Shown here: positions 33,738 through 42,960 of the stretch, piece after piece | How positions within the stretch are numbered: the first letter of the stretch is position 1 | Layout of the letters: each line of letters begins with the position of its first letter | Origin: an uncultured Eubacteriales bacterium | GTDB lineage: Bacteria > Bacillota > Clostridia > Peptostreptococcales > Anaerovoracaceae | NCBI GenBank assembly: GCA_902776725.1 | Contig: CACYQX010000008.1 | Span: 1-49,516 of the forward strand | Length of the DNA stretch: 49,516 nt | Direction of reading: 5' to 3' | Made by a program: the position numbers and the translations under genes | Notes under the pieces: model-generated | What the model was told of the DNA's origin: nothing | Database searches by the model: none | The model's input: only the letters and a program-made list of their open reading frames with translations

Positions 33738-33766
33738 AATATAGCAGATATATGGGGCTTTGTCAA
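33738..33766 (-). promoter_or_regulatory. Promoter of the yneA-like gene
   Basis: On the minus strand, a perfect TTGACA (33766-33761), a 17-base spacer and TATATT (33743-33738). It is a strong promoter with the LexA box at its start site, as expected for a damage-induced gene. Confidence 0.8.
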
Positions 33767-33868
33767 CAGAAAACGAAAATTTGTTCTAAAATATTTTTAC
33801 CCCATAAAATCGTTGAAAATTCAACATTATATCCATTTTGACGACTATTCTCAAGGCAATTTTTCAAT

Positions 33869-33891
33869 AAAAAAACGGGGTTTTACCCCGT
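33869..33891 (-). terminator. Terminator of the mutS-ynbB unit
   Basis: On the minus strand, ACGGGGT and ACCCCGT (33891-33885 with 33881-33875) form a 7-bp stem followed by seven T residues (33875-33869). It lies 34 bases after the stop codon of the PLP enzyme. Confidence 0.85.
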
Positions 33892-33925
33892 AAATAATGA
33901 ACTTTTGTTTCTAAAACTAGCTCGG

Positions 33926-35191
33926 TTATAGTTCCAATATCCCCTCATCCACAAGGCTTTCAAGGGTTGAAATAAGCCCTATTTTACCGTGTTCATAGGT
34001 CAATGCTCCCTGATAATACACATTATAAGGCTCCCTCATCGGACCATCCGCCGATAGTTCAATAGAAGCTCCCTGCACAAATGTACCCGCAGCCATTATA
34101 ACTTCATCGTCATATCCGGGCATTTCAGACGCCACAGGCGCAGCAAAGGAATCTATCGGTGATGCAGACTGAATGCCTTTGCAGAAAGCGGAGACAGCTT
34201 CCGGAGTCCCGAGCTTGATCGCCTGGATGATATCGGAGCGCTCCATGGATTCATTCGGGCAGATATCGAAACCCAGCTTATTATAAACTCTGCCGAATAA
34301 CATCGCCGACTTAAGAGCGCCTGCCGTAATATGCGGAGCCATGAAAAGTCCCTGGAGCATCACCCTCGTCTGTCCGAAAGTCAGGCCGCATTCCGCGCCT
34401 ATTCCCGGACAAGTCAGCCTATAAGCTATTCTGTCGACCAAATCCTCGCGTCCTACTATATATCCGCCCGAAAGCGCGAGTCCGCCGCCCGGATTTTTAA
34501 TGAGAGATCCGCATACCAAATCCGCGCCTACAGCCGAAGGTTCATCAAAAGAGGCAAACTCGCAGTAGCAATTATCGACCATGATCACGGCATCGCTTCC
34601 GTGGCTTCGAACAAAATGGATAAATTCTCCAATTTGGTTTACTGTAATACTCTTACGCCAACCATAGCCGGTCGACCTCTGGATGGCGAGCATCCTCGGG
34701 CTTTCTTCTTTGATAATTTTCTCTATGGAATCGTAATCGAATTCACCATCAATTAGATCAATGCTTCCGTATTCTATACCGAGTTCCTTTAGAGTGCCCG
34801 GTTCCGGATCACCTTCTGTACCGATTATCGACTGAAGTGTGTCATAGGGCTCGCCCGTGCAGTAAACAAGCTTTTCTCCTGCCTTAAGAACGCCTAAAAT
34901 CGCCAGAGAAATAGCATGAGTTCCGTTAACGATATTTGTCCTTACGAGTGCTTTTTCGGCGCCGAAAACCTGCGCGTAGACCTTCTCGACGGCATCTCGA
35001 CCGTCATCGTTATAGCCATAGCCGGTCCTCCACGCAAAATGAGAATCGGATACGCGATTATCTGTAAAAGCCGCAAGAACTCTTTTCTGAAGCTCATAGG
35101 TTCTCTTATCGATTTCAACAAAAGATTCTCTGAGTTCGTCCTCAGAGGCCTCGACCAATGATTCAATTCTTACTTTGATATCATCATTCAT
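33926..35191 (-). CDS. YnbB-type PLP enzyme (methionine gamma-lyase/aluminium resistance family)
   Basis: A 421-residue fold-type I PLP protein. Features include the substrate-side Y-G-Y-N-D-D-G-R-D near residue 58, N-I-V-N-G-T-H-A-I near 85, V-D-N-C-Y-C-E-F near 215 and the PLP lysine in S-L-I-K-N-P-G-G-G near 245. The family is annotated as aluminium resistance protein or methionine gamma-lyase family, but the true substrate is unknown. ynbB follows miaA and hfq in Bacillus, so the order is partly kept. ATG 35191 overlaps the recombinase stop as ATGA; an upstream ATG at 35215 is possible but would overlap more. Confidence 0.87.
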   Translation of the reverse strand: MNDDIKVRIESLVEASEDELRESFVEIDKRTYELQKRVLAAFTDNRVSDSHFAWRTGYGYNDDGRDAVEKVYAQVFGAEKALVRTNIVNGTHAISLAILGVLKAGEKLVYCTGEPYDTLQSIIGTEGDPEPGTLKELGIEYGSIDLIDGEFDYDSIEKIIKEESPRMLAIQRSTGYGWRKSITVNQIGEFIHFVRSHGSDAVIMVDNCYCEFASFDEPSAVGADLVCGSLIKNPGGGLALSGGYIVGREDLVDRIAYRLTCPGIGAECGLTFGQTRVMLQGLFMAPHITAGALKSAMLFGRVYNKLGFDICPNESMERSDIIQAIKLGTPEAVSAFCKGIQSASPIDSFAAPVASEMPGYDDEVIMAAGTFVQGASIELSADGPMREPYNVYYQGALTYEHGKIGLISTLESLVDEGILEL

Positions 35192-36312
35192 TTCTTGGTA
35201 CGTTCCTTTTCCCATTCCATATCTTTTACGAGGTTTCGTTTAACGTCCTGTTTGTGCTTTGCATAGAGCTGCGTCGTAGTAACCTGTTCGTGGTCCAAAA
35301 GCGCAGCTACGTCGTAGATGGAGTTTCCGCGACCGATTAGACTCGTCGCAGCGGTAGCCCTAAGCTTATGCGGGCTGTAGCCTGCGGATCTCGCGGTCTC
35401 CATTCCAATCGAAGTATATTTCTTTACGAGTTCCCTCACCTGTCTTTCGGTCATTCTGGTCCCCCTTAGAGACAGGAAGAGTGCGTCTCTCACATCCTCA
35501 GTTAAATCCTCCGAACGCTTTCTTTCGTTATCGATATAGTCGTGGATTGCGGCAGTAACCGAATCGTTGAGCGGCATCACGCTTTCTTTTCCGCGCTTTC
35601 TGTAAATCTTGAACTCGCCGCGTGTGAAATTAAACGAACTGATATTTAACTGCCAAAGCTCGGACAAGCGAAGTCCATATGTAATGAACAACAAAAGAAT
35701 TGCCTTATCTCTCTTCTTTGTCTTTTCCCAATACGAAAGTTCGTGCGGCGTGAGTCCTGCGCCGGTGGATACAGCGTCGAGCATCTTCATAACTTCGTCA
35801 TCCTGAAGTGCTTTGATTTCGCGTTCTCCGGCCTTGGGTACTCTTATCGGATCAAATCCGTCTGTTATATTTTTGTCAATCTTTTCATCTCTATATAGAT
35901 GTTTGAACATTACGGAGAGCGAAGATTTCTTGCGTGCGAGCGTCTTATTATTGTTCTCGTAGACATAACGCACGCCGTCTTTCTCAACCGAATACCTTCT
36001 GCAATAATCTATGAATACATTTATATCCGAAGCCTTGAGCTTATTAAATTCCTCAAGTTTAATATCACCAATCTTATCGGCAGAGCTAAGACCCGAATCA
36101 ATCATATATTCACAGAAAAACTTGATGTCGTGAAGATAGGCCCAGCGAGTCATCGGAAGGACGTTGCCGCGCAGGTAAATAAAGAACGCGCGCAAAAAAC
36201 CCGGAAGTGCGTTTTCTATATCTTCGCATTCCACATCAATCTGCGCTTCGTGCTCAACGATATTGTCGGGCTTGTCGCTCTTATTATGTACTACAATCTT
36301 TTTCTTAGCCAT
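35188..36312 (-). CDS. XerC/D-like tyrosine recombinase inside the mutSL-miaA unit
   Basis: A 374-residue integrase-family recombinase with a full catalytic set: R215 (G-L-R-L-S-E-L), K242 (R-G-K-E-S), H315-x2-R318 (H-K-L-R), H341 (L-D-H-E-Q) and Y350 (Q-L-Y-A-K-H). Residues ~35-145 form the SAM-like DNA-binding domain. Length and motif spacing are nearer to XerC/XerD housekeeping enzymes than to phage integrases, although the first ~30 residues are an acidic extension. It overlaps miaA by 22 bases (with its own GGAG) and the next gene by 4, so it is a settled operon member, not a recent insertion. No attachment site or cargo is seen. Chromosome dimer resolution is the likeliest role, by inference. 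Confidence 0.88.
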   Translation of the reverse strand: MAKKKIVVHNKSDKPDNIVEHEAQIDVECEDIENALPGFLRAFFIYLRGNVLPMTRWAYLHDIKFFCEYMIDSGLSSADKIGDIKLEEFNKLKASDINVFIDYCRRYSVEKDGVRYVYENNNKTLARKKSSLSVMFKHLYRDEKIDKNITDGFDPIRVPKAGEREIKALQDDEVMKMLDAVSTGAGLTPHELSYWEKTKKRDKAILLLFITYGLRLSELWQLNISSFNFTRGEFKIYRKRGKESVMPLNDSVTAAIHDYIDNERKRSEDLTEDVRDALFLSLRGTRMTERQVRELVKKYTSIGMETARSAGYSPHKLRATAATSLIGRGNSIYDVAALLDHEQVTTTQLYAKHKQDVKRNLVKDMEWEKERTKK

Positions 36313-37238
36313 TCTTTGATCTCCAGAGCGGTTTCTTCTTCGCTTCCGATTTCACTTATATTGAACCATTTGATTCCAAGCGGATTATCTTCGTAATCGC
36401 CGTATTTTCTGAGCCACGTCATCTGACGTTTTGCATAATGCCTGGAATTCGTCTTTACATCGGTTATCGCATCCTCGAGCGTAACTTCGCCTTTGAGATG
36501 AGCGATTATTTCTTTGTATCCGATTCCTTTCATGGACATTGCGTTTTCGTCGAGACCTGATTCCATGAGCCTCCTCACCTCGTCTAACAGCCCCTCTTCC
36601 ATCATGATGTCCACTCTTTTGTTTATTCTATCATATAATTCTTCTCTGTCGCGCATGAGTCCGACCATTATTACGTCATATCCTTCGCGCCTAACGAGCG
36701 CCGTGGAGAAATCACTAATTGACTTCCCCTCCTCCGCCGATTCAATCGCTCTCACAACGCGCTTGATATTGTTAGGATGTATTCTCTCCGCGACCTCCGG
36801 ATCAAGACCTTTCAGAATTTCGTAAAGCGCCTCGGGCCCTTCCTCTTCGGCGATCCTGTAATACTCTTCTCGTTTGGATTCATCGGGCGGAGCAGCGGCA
36901 AAGTCCATATCGTAAATCACGGAGTCCATATAAAGACCGGTTCCTCCGCAGAGCACGGGAAGCCTTCCGCCTTCCGAAACTTCTTTTATCTTCTCCTGCG
37001 CAAGCAAAGAAAAATCGGAAACAGTAAACTCATCCTTTGGATCGCAGATGTCAATCAAATGATGCTTAACCATAGCCTGTTCTTCTATGCTTGGTTTTGC
37101 ACTTCCTATATCCATTCCGCGATAAATCTGCATGGAGTCGCAGGAGATTATTTCTCCGTTAAAGGCCTTGCATAGTTCCATCGCGATTTTTGTTTTTCCG
37201 ACTGCGGTCGGCCCGCATAGCGCAAGAAGCTTAATCAT
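36291..37238 (-). CDS. miaA: tRNA dimethylallyltransferase
   Basis: A 315-residue enzyme adding a dimethylallyl group to A37 of tRNAs that read codons beginning with U. The P-loop G-P-T-A-V-G-K-T-K lies at residues 9-17, followed by I-I-S-C-D-S-M-Q-I-Y-R-G-M-D-I-G-S-A-K-P and the G-G-T-G-L-Y motif near 100. It uses dimethylallyl diphosphate, which the dxs pathway encoded nearby helps supply. It overlaps mutL by 4 bases. In many Firmicutes hfq follows miaA; here the recombinase follows instead. Confidence 0.96.
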   Translation of the reverse strand: MIKLLALCGPTAVGKTKIAMELCKAFNGEIISCDSMQIYRGMDIGSAKPSIEEQAMVKHHLIDICDPKDEFTVSDFSLLAQEKIKEVSEGGRLPVLCGGTGLYMDSVIYDMDFAAAPPDESKREEYYRIAEEEGPEALYEILKGLDPEVAERIHPNNIKRVVRAIESAEEGKSISDFSTALVRREGYDVIMVGLMRDREELYDRINKRVDIMMEEGLLDEVRRLMESGLDENAMSMKGIGYKEIIAHLKGEVTLEDAITDVKTNSRHYAKRQMTWLRKYGDYEDNPLGIKWFNISEIGSEEETALEIKEWLRKRL

Positions 37239-39100
37239 CCCTGTATCCTCTTGAACATGCGCTCAATATCGTAGAGTCTAAACTTAACAAATGTCGGTCT
37301 TCCGTGCGGACATGAGAATGGATTCCCGCAGGACTTGAGTTCCGATATCAAAGCGTCAACTTCTTCTCGGGAAATCGCGTCGTGCGCCTTGATGGAACTC
37401 TTGCAAGCCTTTGTAATTAGTTTATCGATGACAACCCTGTTTCCAAGAGTATTTCCTTCTATGTATTCATCCACGAATGTCTTGATGAAATCTTCCGCCT
37501 CGGAAATCTCCATGAACTCCGGTATCTCCCTGAATACAAAACTGTTTTCGCCAAAGAGTTCAAGGGCAAATCCCATCCTTGAGAGAATCTCCTGCCAATT
37601 TTCATCGTCTACTATCTCCGACGGAACATCGACCGTTATCGGAAGAAGCAGCACCTGACTGTTCTTTTCATTATTCATATATGCCGAAACGAATTTTTCG
37701 TAGTTTATCCTCTCATGCGCCGCATGCTGATCGATGAGATAGAAATTTGTCTCGTCCGTCGCCGTTATATAAGTATTGAAAATAGTCTCGCCAAATGTGA
37801 GTTCATCAAAGTCAAATGGCGCAATGCCATTAACTTCTATATCAGGGGTTCCGAGTTCGTCGCGCTTATCAGCTTGCTTGCTCGACGAAGTTTCTTTGCG
37901 ACCCGAAGCAACGGAATTCTTTTCACCTGCATTATTCTTGCCGGAGGTAGTATCCTCTTCCCTAGTTTCCCTCTTTAAAAAATCTCTAATTCCGATTTGC
38001 TCTCCGGAAGAAACATCGGCTTTTTTCGCTTTTGCATTGAAATCAGACTTCTTGGCCGTGTATCCGGAAGTATCCTCCTCGGATTTCAAGGCGTCGGCGG
38101 AAGTTACAACCGCATCTTTCTTCGTGAGCGCATCGATAACTGCATCTCTTACGAGTGAAGTTATTGCCACATCATCATCAAACTTAACTTCCTTTTTGTT
38201 TGGATGAATATTAACATCGACAGCTGCGGGATCTACGTCTATAAACAGAAAGGCAATCGGATATCTTCCGTCAAAGAGCCTCTCTTTATATCCAAGGTTT
38301 AGTCCTTTTTCAATAACAGAACTCTTGACAGTGCGACCGTTTACAAAGAAATACTGACTTCTTCTGTTTGCGCGAGAAAAAGATGGTCTGGATATATATC
38401 CATGAATGCCCATATTCTTCTCCTGCTTCTCGCAAAGTACCAAATCCTTATATTCTCTGTCCTTATATACCGAAATAATTGCAGACTTAAGATCCTTGTT
38501 GCCGAGCGTAGAGAAGACATTCTTGCCGTTTGATATAAGTTTAAACTTAATATCTGTTCTCGTGATGGCGAGCCTTGAAACCATGTCGATTATCTGTCCG
38601 CTCTCTGCGGCCTCAGACTTCATAAACTTGAGACGCGCCGGAAGATTATAAAAGAGATCGCGAACTATAATAGTAGTACCGCGCGGGCACCCAACCGATT
38701 CCGAAATTATCTTTTCTCCGCCGTGAAGCACAAGCTTAATTCCGGTCTTCTCGTCTTCAGTCTTTGTTATGAGCTCAACTCTCGAAACAGCAGCAATGCT
38801 CGCCAAGGCTTCTCCGCGGAACCCAAGGGTAGAAAGCTTTCTGAGGTCTTCGGTCTTTTTAATCTTGCTCGTGGCATGTCTCAGGAAAGCTTTTTCTACG
38901 TCTTCTTTGTCTATGCCCTCTCCATTATCTGAAACTCGGATGCTTTCCTTGCCGCCGCCTGTTATCTCCACGGTAATATCGGTCGAGCCCGCATCAATTG
39001 CATTCTCAACGAGTTCCTTCACCACGGAAACCGGTCTTTCTATAACCTCGCCCGCAGCAATTTTATCCGCTACATCTTTTGGAAGTATATTGATTCTCAT
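37235..39100 (-). CDS. mutL: DNA mismatch repair protein MutL (endonuclease type)
   Basis: A 621-residue MutL. The N-terminal GHKL ATPase (residues 1-330) contains E-L-V-E-N-A-I-D-A-G-S near 30, D-N-G-E-G-I near 58 and G-F-R-G-E-A-L-A-S-I near 95. A variable charged linker covers about 335-425. The C-terminal domain carries the latent endonuclease motif D-Q-H-A-x2-E-x4-E near 455 and C-P-H-G-R-P-T near 594. It therefore should nick DNA itself, as expected for bacteria without MutH. It overlaps mutS by 4 bases (ATGA), giving coupled expression of the pair. Confidence 0.97.
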   Translation of the reverse strand: MRINILPKDVADKIAAGEVIERPVSVVKELVENAIDAGSTDITVEITGGGKESIRVSDNGEGIDKEDVEKAFLRHATSKIKKTEDLRKLSTLGFRGEALASIAAVSRVELITKTEDEKTGIKLVLHGGEKIISESVGCPRGTTIIVRDLFYNLPARLKFMKSEAAESGQIIDMVSRLAITRTDIKFKLISNGKNVFSTLGNKDLKSAIISVYKDREYKDLVLCEKQEKNMGIHGYISRPSFSRANRRSQYFFVNGRTVKSSVIEKGLNLGYKERLFDGRYPIAFLFIDVDPAAVDVNIHPNKKEVKFDDDVAITSLVRDAVIDALTKKDAVVTSADALKSEEDTSGYTAKKSDFNAKAKKADVSSGEQIGIRDFLKRETREEDTTSGKNNAGEKNSVASGRKETSSSKQADKRDELGTPDIEVNGIAPFDFDELTFGETIFNTYITATDETNFYLIDQHAAHERINYEKFVSAYMNNEKNSQVLLLPITVDVPSEIVDDENWQEILSRMGFALELFGENSFVFREIPEFMEISEAEDFIKTFVDEYIEGNTLGNRVVIDKLITKACKSSIKAHDAISREEVDALISELKSCGNPFSCPHGRPTFVKFRLYDIERMFKRIQG

Positions 39101-41709
39101 TTGATAAGTTCCTTAAGATCTTCCAGTATTCCTATTGCCTCGGAGGGCTTTACGTTCATCAAATCTATATTCTTTATCTTCTCGACAACCAAATTGCCTT
39201 CGTTGGGGTTGAAAAGAGAAAGTTGTTCTTCAATAATAGGCGCTGTATTCTGTTTTGGTTCTGTTCGATACTCGATAGCTCCGCCTTCGAGCTGCGAGAG
39301 TTTGCTATTTGCTCCGTCCAAAATTTCCGTGGGTACTCCCGCAAGCTTTGCCACGTGGATTCCGTAACTTCTGCTCGCGCCGCCAGGGACTATCTTATGC
39401 AGGAAGACGATTTCGCCTTTGTCTTCGGCAACGTCTACATTGAGATTGAATACGCCTTCCACATTTTCTTCGAGCGCAGTAAGCTCGTGATAATGTGTCG
39501 CAAAAAGTGTCCTTATATGCGTATGCTCATTACAGAGGTATTCACATGTCGCCCAAGCGATTGAAAGTCCGTCATAGGTACTCGTTCCTCGACCAATCTC
39601 ATCAAGAATGATAAGCGACCTCTCCCCCGCTCCGTTCAGGATATACGAGAGTTCGCTCATCTCCACATAGAAAGTCGATTGACCCTGCGCCAGATTGTCG
39701 GATGCACCTATTCTCGTAAATATCCTGTCGCAGACACCGATATGCGCCTTCTCCGCAGGAACAAAGCAGCCCGCCTGCGCCATGAGAACTATGAGCGCGG
39801 TCTGTCTCATATATGTGGACTTACCGCTCATATTCGGGCCTGTGATTATTGCGAGCGAATGCTCCTTATTGTCGAGATAAGTATCGTTAGAAACGAAGAG
39901 TTTGGAGTTCTCAGTCTGTTCAACGACAGGATGACGTCCACCTATTATCTCAAGAACAAGACTCTCGTCAACATGAGGTTTGCTGTACCCGTACCTTCCC
40001 GATACGACAGCAAAAGAATTGAGGACGTCAAGCGCCGCCACAACATAAGACGTCTTTTGAATAATAGGAACGAGTTCCATGATCTTTTCGCGGAGTTCGC
40101 AGAAAAGATCGTATTCGAGTTTATTAATCTTCGTCTCGGCGTTTAAGACGAGCCCTTCCATCTCCTTGAGTTCAGGCGTTATATATCTCTCGTTGTTTAC
40201 GAGTGTTTGCTTTCTTATATAGTCATCCGGGACGAGCGCGAGATTGGACTTTGTTACGTCGATATAGTAGCCAAAAACCTTATTGTAGCCAACCTTGAGA
40301 TTTTTGATTCCCGTTCTTTCTTTCTCGCGAACCTCGAGTCCCGCGATCCAATCCTTTGCATCCTTAATAGAGAGCTTGAGATTGTCAAGTTCCTCAGAGT
40401 AGCCGGCCTTAATGAGGCCGCCCTCTTTGACTGTGAGACCTGCATCCTCATCGATTGCTTTACCGATTTCTTCGCTTACGTCAGAAAAACCTTCGATGCC
40501 CTCGTTTATGCTTTCAAGATAAGCACTCTTGGCATAGCCAAGGCAGTTCTTGATTTCAGGGAGCGCATCAAAGGAATTCTTAAGCGCAAGCATATCCCTT
40601 CCGTTTGCATGACCGGAAGCGATTCTAGCAGCAAGTCTTTCGAAGTCATATACCTCGTTCAATGCTTCGTTTAGATTGTTCTGAATCAAAGGATCGAGAA
40701 TGAGTTCCTCGACAGCATCGAGTCTTCTGTTTATCTCGTTAACATCCTTTAGCGGCTCTGAAATCCACGCCTTAAGAAGCCTCGCCCCCATGGCTGTTCT
40801 CGTCTTATCAAGAATGCCAAGAAGCGACCCTTGTTTTCTCTTATCGTACAGGGTCTCGATAATCTCAAGATTCCTGAGGCTAGCCTTGTCGAGCGACATC
40901 CTCTGCCCTATGTCAAAATATTTACACGAAGTAAGCTGGGATAAACTCTGCTTCTGCGTCTCAAGAAGATAAGAAAGAAGCGCGCCTAAACTCATGACGG
41001 CACCGTCGCGACCGTTTAAGCCAATCGCGGGTATCGCACCTTTGCCAAGCTGAGAAGTTATTAAATCAATCGAAGAATTTATCTGAAAATAACCATCGCC
41101 CATTATATTTACGTAGGCATTGCTTACGCTTTCTATATCCTCGCTTCCGTAGGCTTCATCAAAAGCCTTGTTTATCAGAACTTCCTTTGGCGAAAGACGC
41201 GCAATCTTATCTATTGTTTCACCGTAGCAGTTTCTTCCTTCGGATATCTCGGTGACTGCAAGTTCTCCCGTGGAAATATCGCAGTACGCGAGACCTATTC
41301 CGTCTTTGAACTTTGCAAGAGAGACCAGATAGTTATTGTCGCCCTCCGGAATCATCATCTCGGGAGTGAGCGTTCCCGGGGTTATTATTCTGATTACTTC
41401 TCTCGCGACTATGCCCTTTGCCGTAGCGGGATCCTCTACCTGCTCGCAGATTGCGACCTTATATCCTTTTTCGACGAGCCTTGCGATATATACATCGGCC
41501 GCGTGGAAAGGAACTCCGCACATCGGCGCCCGCTCCTCCTGACCGCAGTTCTTTCCCGTCAGAGTAAGTTCAAGTTCTCTGGATGCAGTATAGGCATCGT
41601 CAAAGAACATTTCATAGAAATCTCCCAAGCGAAAGAACAGTATGCAATCCTGATACTGTGCTTTGATTTCCATATATTGTTTCATCATGGGAGAAAGTTT
41701 TTCTGTCAT
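39097..41709 (-). CDS. mutS: DNA mismatch repair protein MutS
   Basis: An 870-residue MutS. The mismatch-binding domain I is at the N-terminus (Q-Y-M-E-I-K ... R-L-G-D-F-Y-E-M-F-F-D-D-A, with the Phe-x-Glu-type wedge, F-Y-E, near 34). The ATPase domain has Walker A G-P-N-M-S-G-K-S-T near 623, D-E-I-G-R-G-T-S-T-Y-D-G near 695 and T-H-Y-H-E-L near 735. It recognises mismatches and recruits MutL. The start ATG 41709 follows AAAGGA. Only 12 bases separate it from the T run of the preceding terminator, so no dedicated promoter fits between. Confidence 0.98.
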   Translation of the reverse strand: MTEKLSPMMKQYMEIKAQYQDCILFFRLGDFYEMFFDDAYTASRELELTLTGKNCGQEERAPMCGVPFHAADVYIARLVEKGYKVAICEQVEDPATAKGIVAREVIRIITPGTLTPEMMIPEGDNNYLVSLAKFKDGIGLAYCDISTGELAVTEISEGRNCYGETIDKIARLSPKEVLINKAFDEAYGSEDIESVSNAYVNIMGDGYFQINSSIDLITSQLGKGAIPAIGLNGRDGAVMSLGALLSYLLETQKQSLSQLTSCKYFDIGQRMSLDKASLRNLEIIETLYDKRKQGSLLGILDKTRTAMGARLLKAWISEPLKDVNEINRRLDAVEELILDPLIQNNLNEALNEVYDFERLAARIASGHANGRDMLALKNSFDALPEIKNCLGYAKSAYLESINEGIEGFSDVSEEIGKAIDEDAGLTVKEGGLIKAGYSEELDNLKLSIKDAKDWIAGLEVREKERTGIKNLKVGYNKVFGYYIDVTKSNLALVPDDYIRKQTLVNNERYITPELKEMEGLVLNAETKINKLEYDLFCELREKIMELVPIIQKTSYVVAALDVLNSFAVVSGRYGYSKPHVDESLVLEIIGGRHPVVEQTENSKLFVSNDTYLDNKEHSLAIITGPNMSGKSTYMRQTALIVLMAQAGCFVPAEKAHIGVCDRIFTRIGASDNLAQGQSTFYVEMSELSYILNGAGERSLIILDEIGRGTSTYDGLSIAWATCEYLCNEHTHIRTLFATHYHELTALEENVEGVFNLNVDVAEDKGEIVFLHKIVPGGASRSYGIHVAKLAGVPTEILDGANSKLSQLEGGAIEYRTEPKQNTAPIIEEQLSLFNPNEGNLVVEKIKNIDLMNVKPSEAIGILEDLKELIK

Positions 41710-41721
41710 ATCGAGTCCTTT

Positions 41722-41753
41722 AAAAACAGGCAGCGGAGTATTGCCCCGCTGCC
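41722..41753 (-). terminator. Terminator between the aminotransferase gene and mutS
   Basis: On the minus strand, GGCAGCGG and CCGCTGCC (41753-41746 with 41736-41729) form an 8-bp stem with a 9-base loop, followed by TGTTTTT. It ends 12 bases before the mutS start codon. Confidence 0.85.
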
Positions 41754-41760
41754 GATTTCA

Positions 41761-42960
41761 CTACTTTCCTAGTTTTTTGTTATAGGCTTCTATTCCAAGT
41801 CTAATGAGTTCGGCGCCTCTTCTCATATCTTCCTGATTGAGTACATATGCTATTCTAATTTCATCTTTTCCGAGTCCCGGCGTCGCGTAGAATCCTTCGG
41901 CCGGTGCAAACATAACGGTTTCTCCGTTATCCTCAAACTCTTCGAGAAGGAATACGAGGAAGTCCTCAACGCTGTCAACGGGGAGTTTCACCGTCATATA
42001 GAACGATCCTCCGGGTTTCTGACAAACGACTCCCGGAATCTTCATCATTTCCTCGTAAACCACATCTCTTCTTCCGCAGTACTCTGCTTTTACCTCCTCG
42101 TAGTATGAGAATGGAAGCTTGAAGAGACCGGCTGAACCAACCTGGTCTACCGTTGATACGCAAAGCCTCGCCTGCGCAATCTTCATAACCATGCTCATGA
42201 ACTCTTTGTTCTTAGAGATAACCGTTCCTATGCGTGCACCGCATGCGGAATAGCGCTTGGAAACAGAGTCGATTATGATAACTCTGTCCTCGTATTCGGG
42301 CAGCATTCCAAATGAAGTTACTTCCCTATCGTCATAGGCAAATTCTCGATATACTTCATCTGCGATTACAAAGAGATCGTGTTCCTTTGCGATTTCGCAG
42401 ATTAAACGCATCTCGTCCAGAGTCAGCACATTTCCTGTCGGATTTCCGGGGGAGATGCAGGAGATTGCTCTGGTCTTGTCGGTGATGAGCGGTTCTATCT
42501 GCTCTCTTGTTGCATAGCTGAAGCCATCTTCGGCTTTTGTGGTGATAGGAACAATCTTACCGCCCGCAGAAGTCAAAAATGTATGATAGTTTGTATAGAA
42601 AGGCTCCGCCAGGATGATTTCTTCTCCGTCGTTAACGAGAGCCAGGAATGTCATGGTGAGGGCTTCCGATCCTCCGTTTGTGACGATGATATCTCCTCGC
42701 TCCAGATTTATTCCATAATGCTTGTAATAATCAATAACGGCATCCTGGAGATCCGTTACACCACCGGACTCGGCGTATTTGATTACTTCTGCATTGTATG
42801 CCCGTATGGCGTCCATAAAGCAATCCGGCGTTTCCACGTCCGGTTGACCGATGTTGAGACGATAGACCTTCTTTCCCATCTCTTCGGCCCTGATTGCAAT
42901 CGGATTGAACCTCCTGATTGGCGAAAACTGCATTTCTTGCACTCTGTCTGAAAACTTCAT
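41761..42960 (-). CDS. Class I/II pyridoxal-phosphate aminotransferase (AspB-like)
   Basis: A 399-residue aminotransferase. It shows L-N-I-G-Q-P-D near residue 35, N-G-G-S-E-A-L near 95, P-G-N-P-T-G near 173, D-E-V-Y-R-E-F-A-Y near 203 and the PLP lysine in S-V-S-K-R-Y-S-A-C-G near 237. The family includes aspartate and related amino acid transaminases; the exact substrate cannot be fixed from sequence. Its start directly abuts the tlyA stop, so it belongs to the nusB-dxs-tlyA unit, and it ends 8 bases before the terminator hairpin. Confidence 0.9.
   Translation of the reverse strand: MKFSDRVQEMQFSPIRRFNPIAIRAEEMGKKVYRLNIGQPDVETPDCFMDAIRAYNAEVIKYAESGGVTDLQDAVIDYYKHYGINLERGDIIVTNGGSEALTMTFLALVNDGEEIILAEPFYTNYHTFLTSAGGKIVPITTKAEDGFSYATREQIEPLITDKTRAISCISPGNPTGNVLTLDEMRLICEIAKEHDLFVIADEVYREFAYDDREVTSFGMLPEYEDRVIIIDSVSKRYSACGARIGTVISKNKEFMSMVMKIAQARLCVSTVDQVGSAGLFKLPFSYYEEVKAEYCGRRDVVYEEMMKIPGVVCQKPGGSFYMTVKLPVDSVEDFLVFLLEEFEDNGETVMFAPAEGFYATPGLGKDEIRIAYVLNQEDMRRGAELIRLGIEAYNKKLGK

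Noticed and set aside
35188-36312. Prophage or integrative element integrase
   Set aside because: No cargo genes, direct repeats or att-like sites are present, and the gene overlaps housekeeping genes on both sides.
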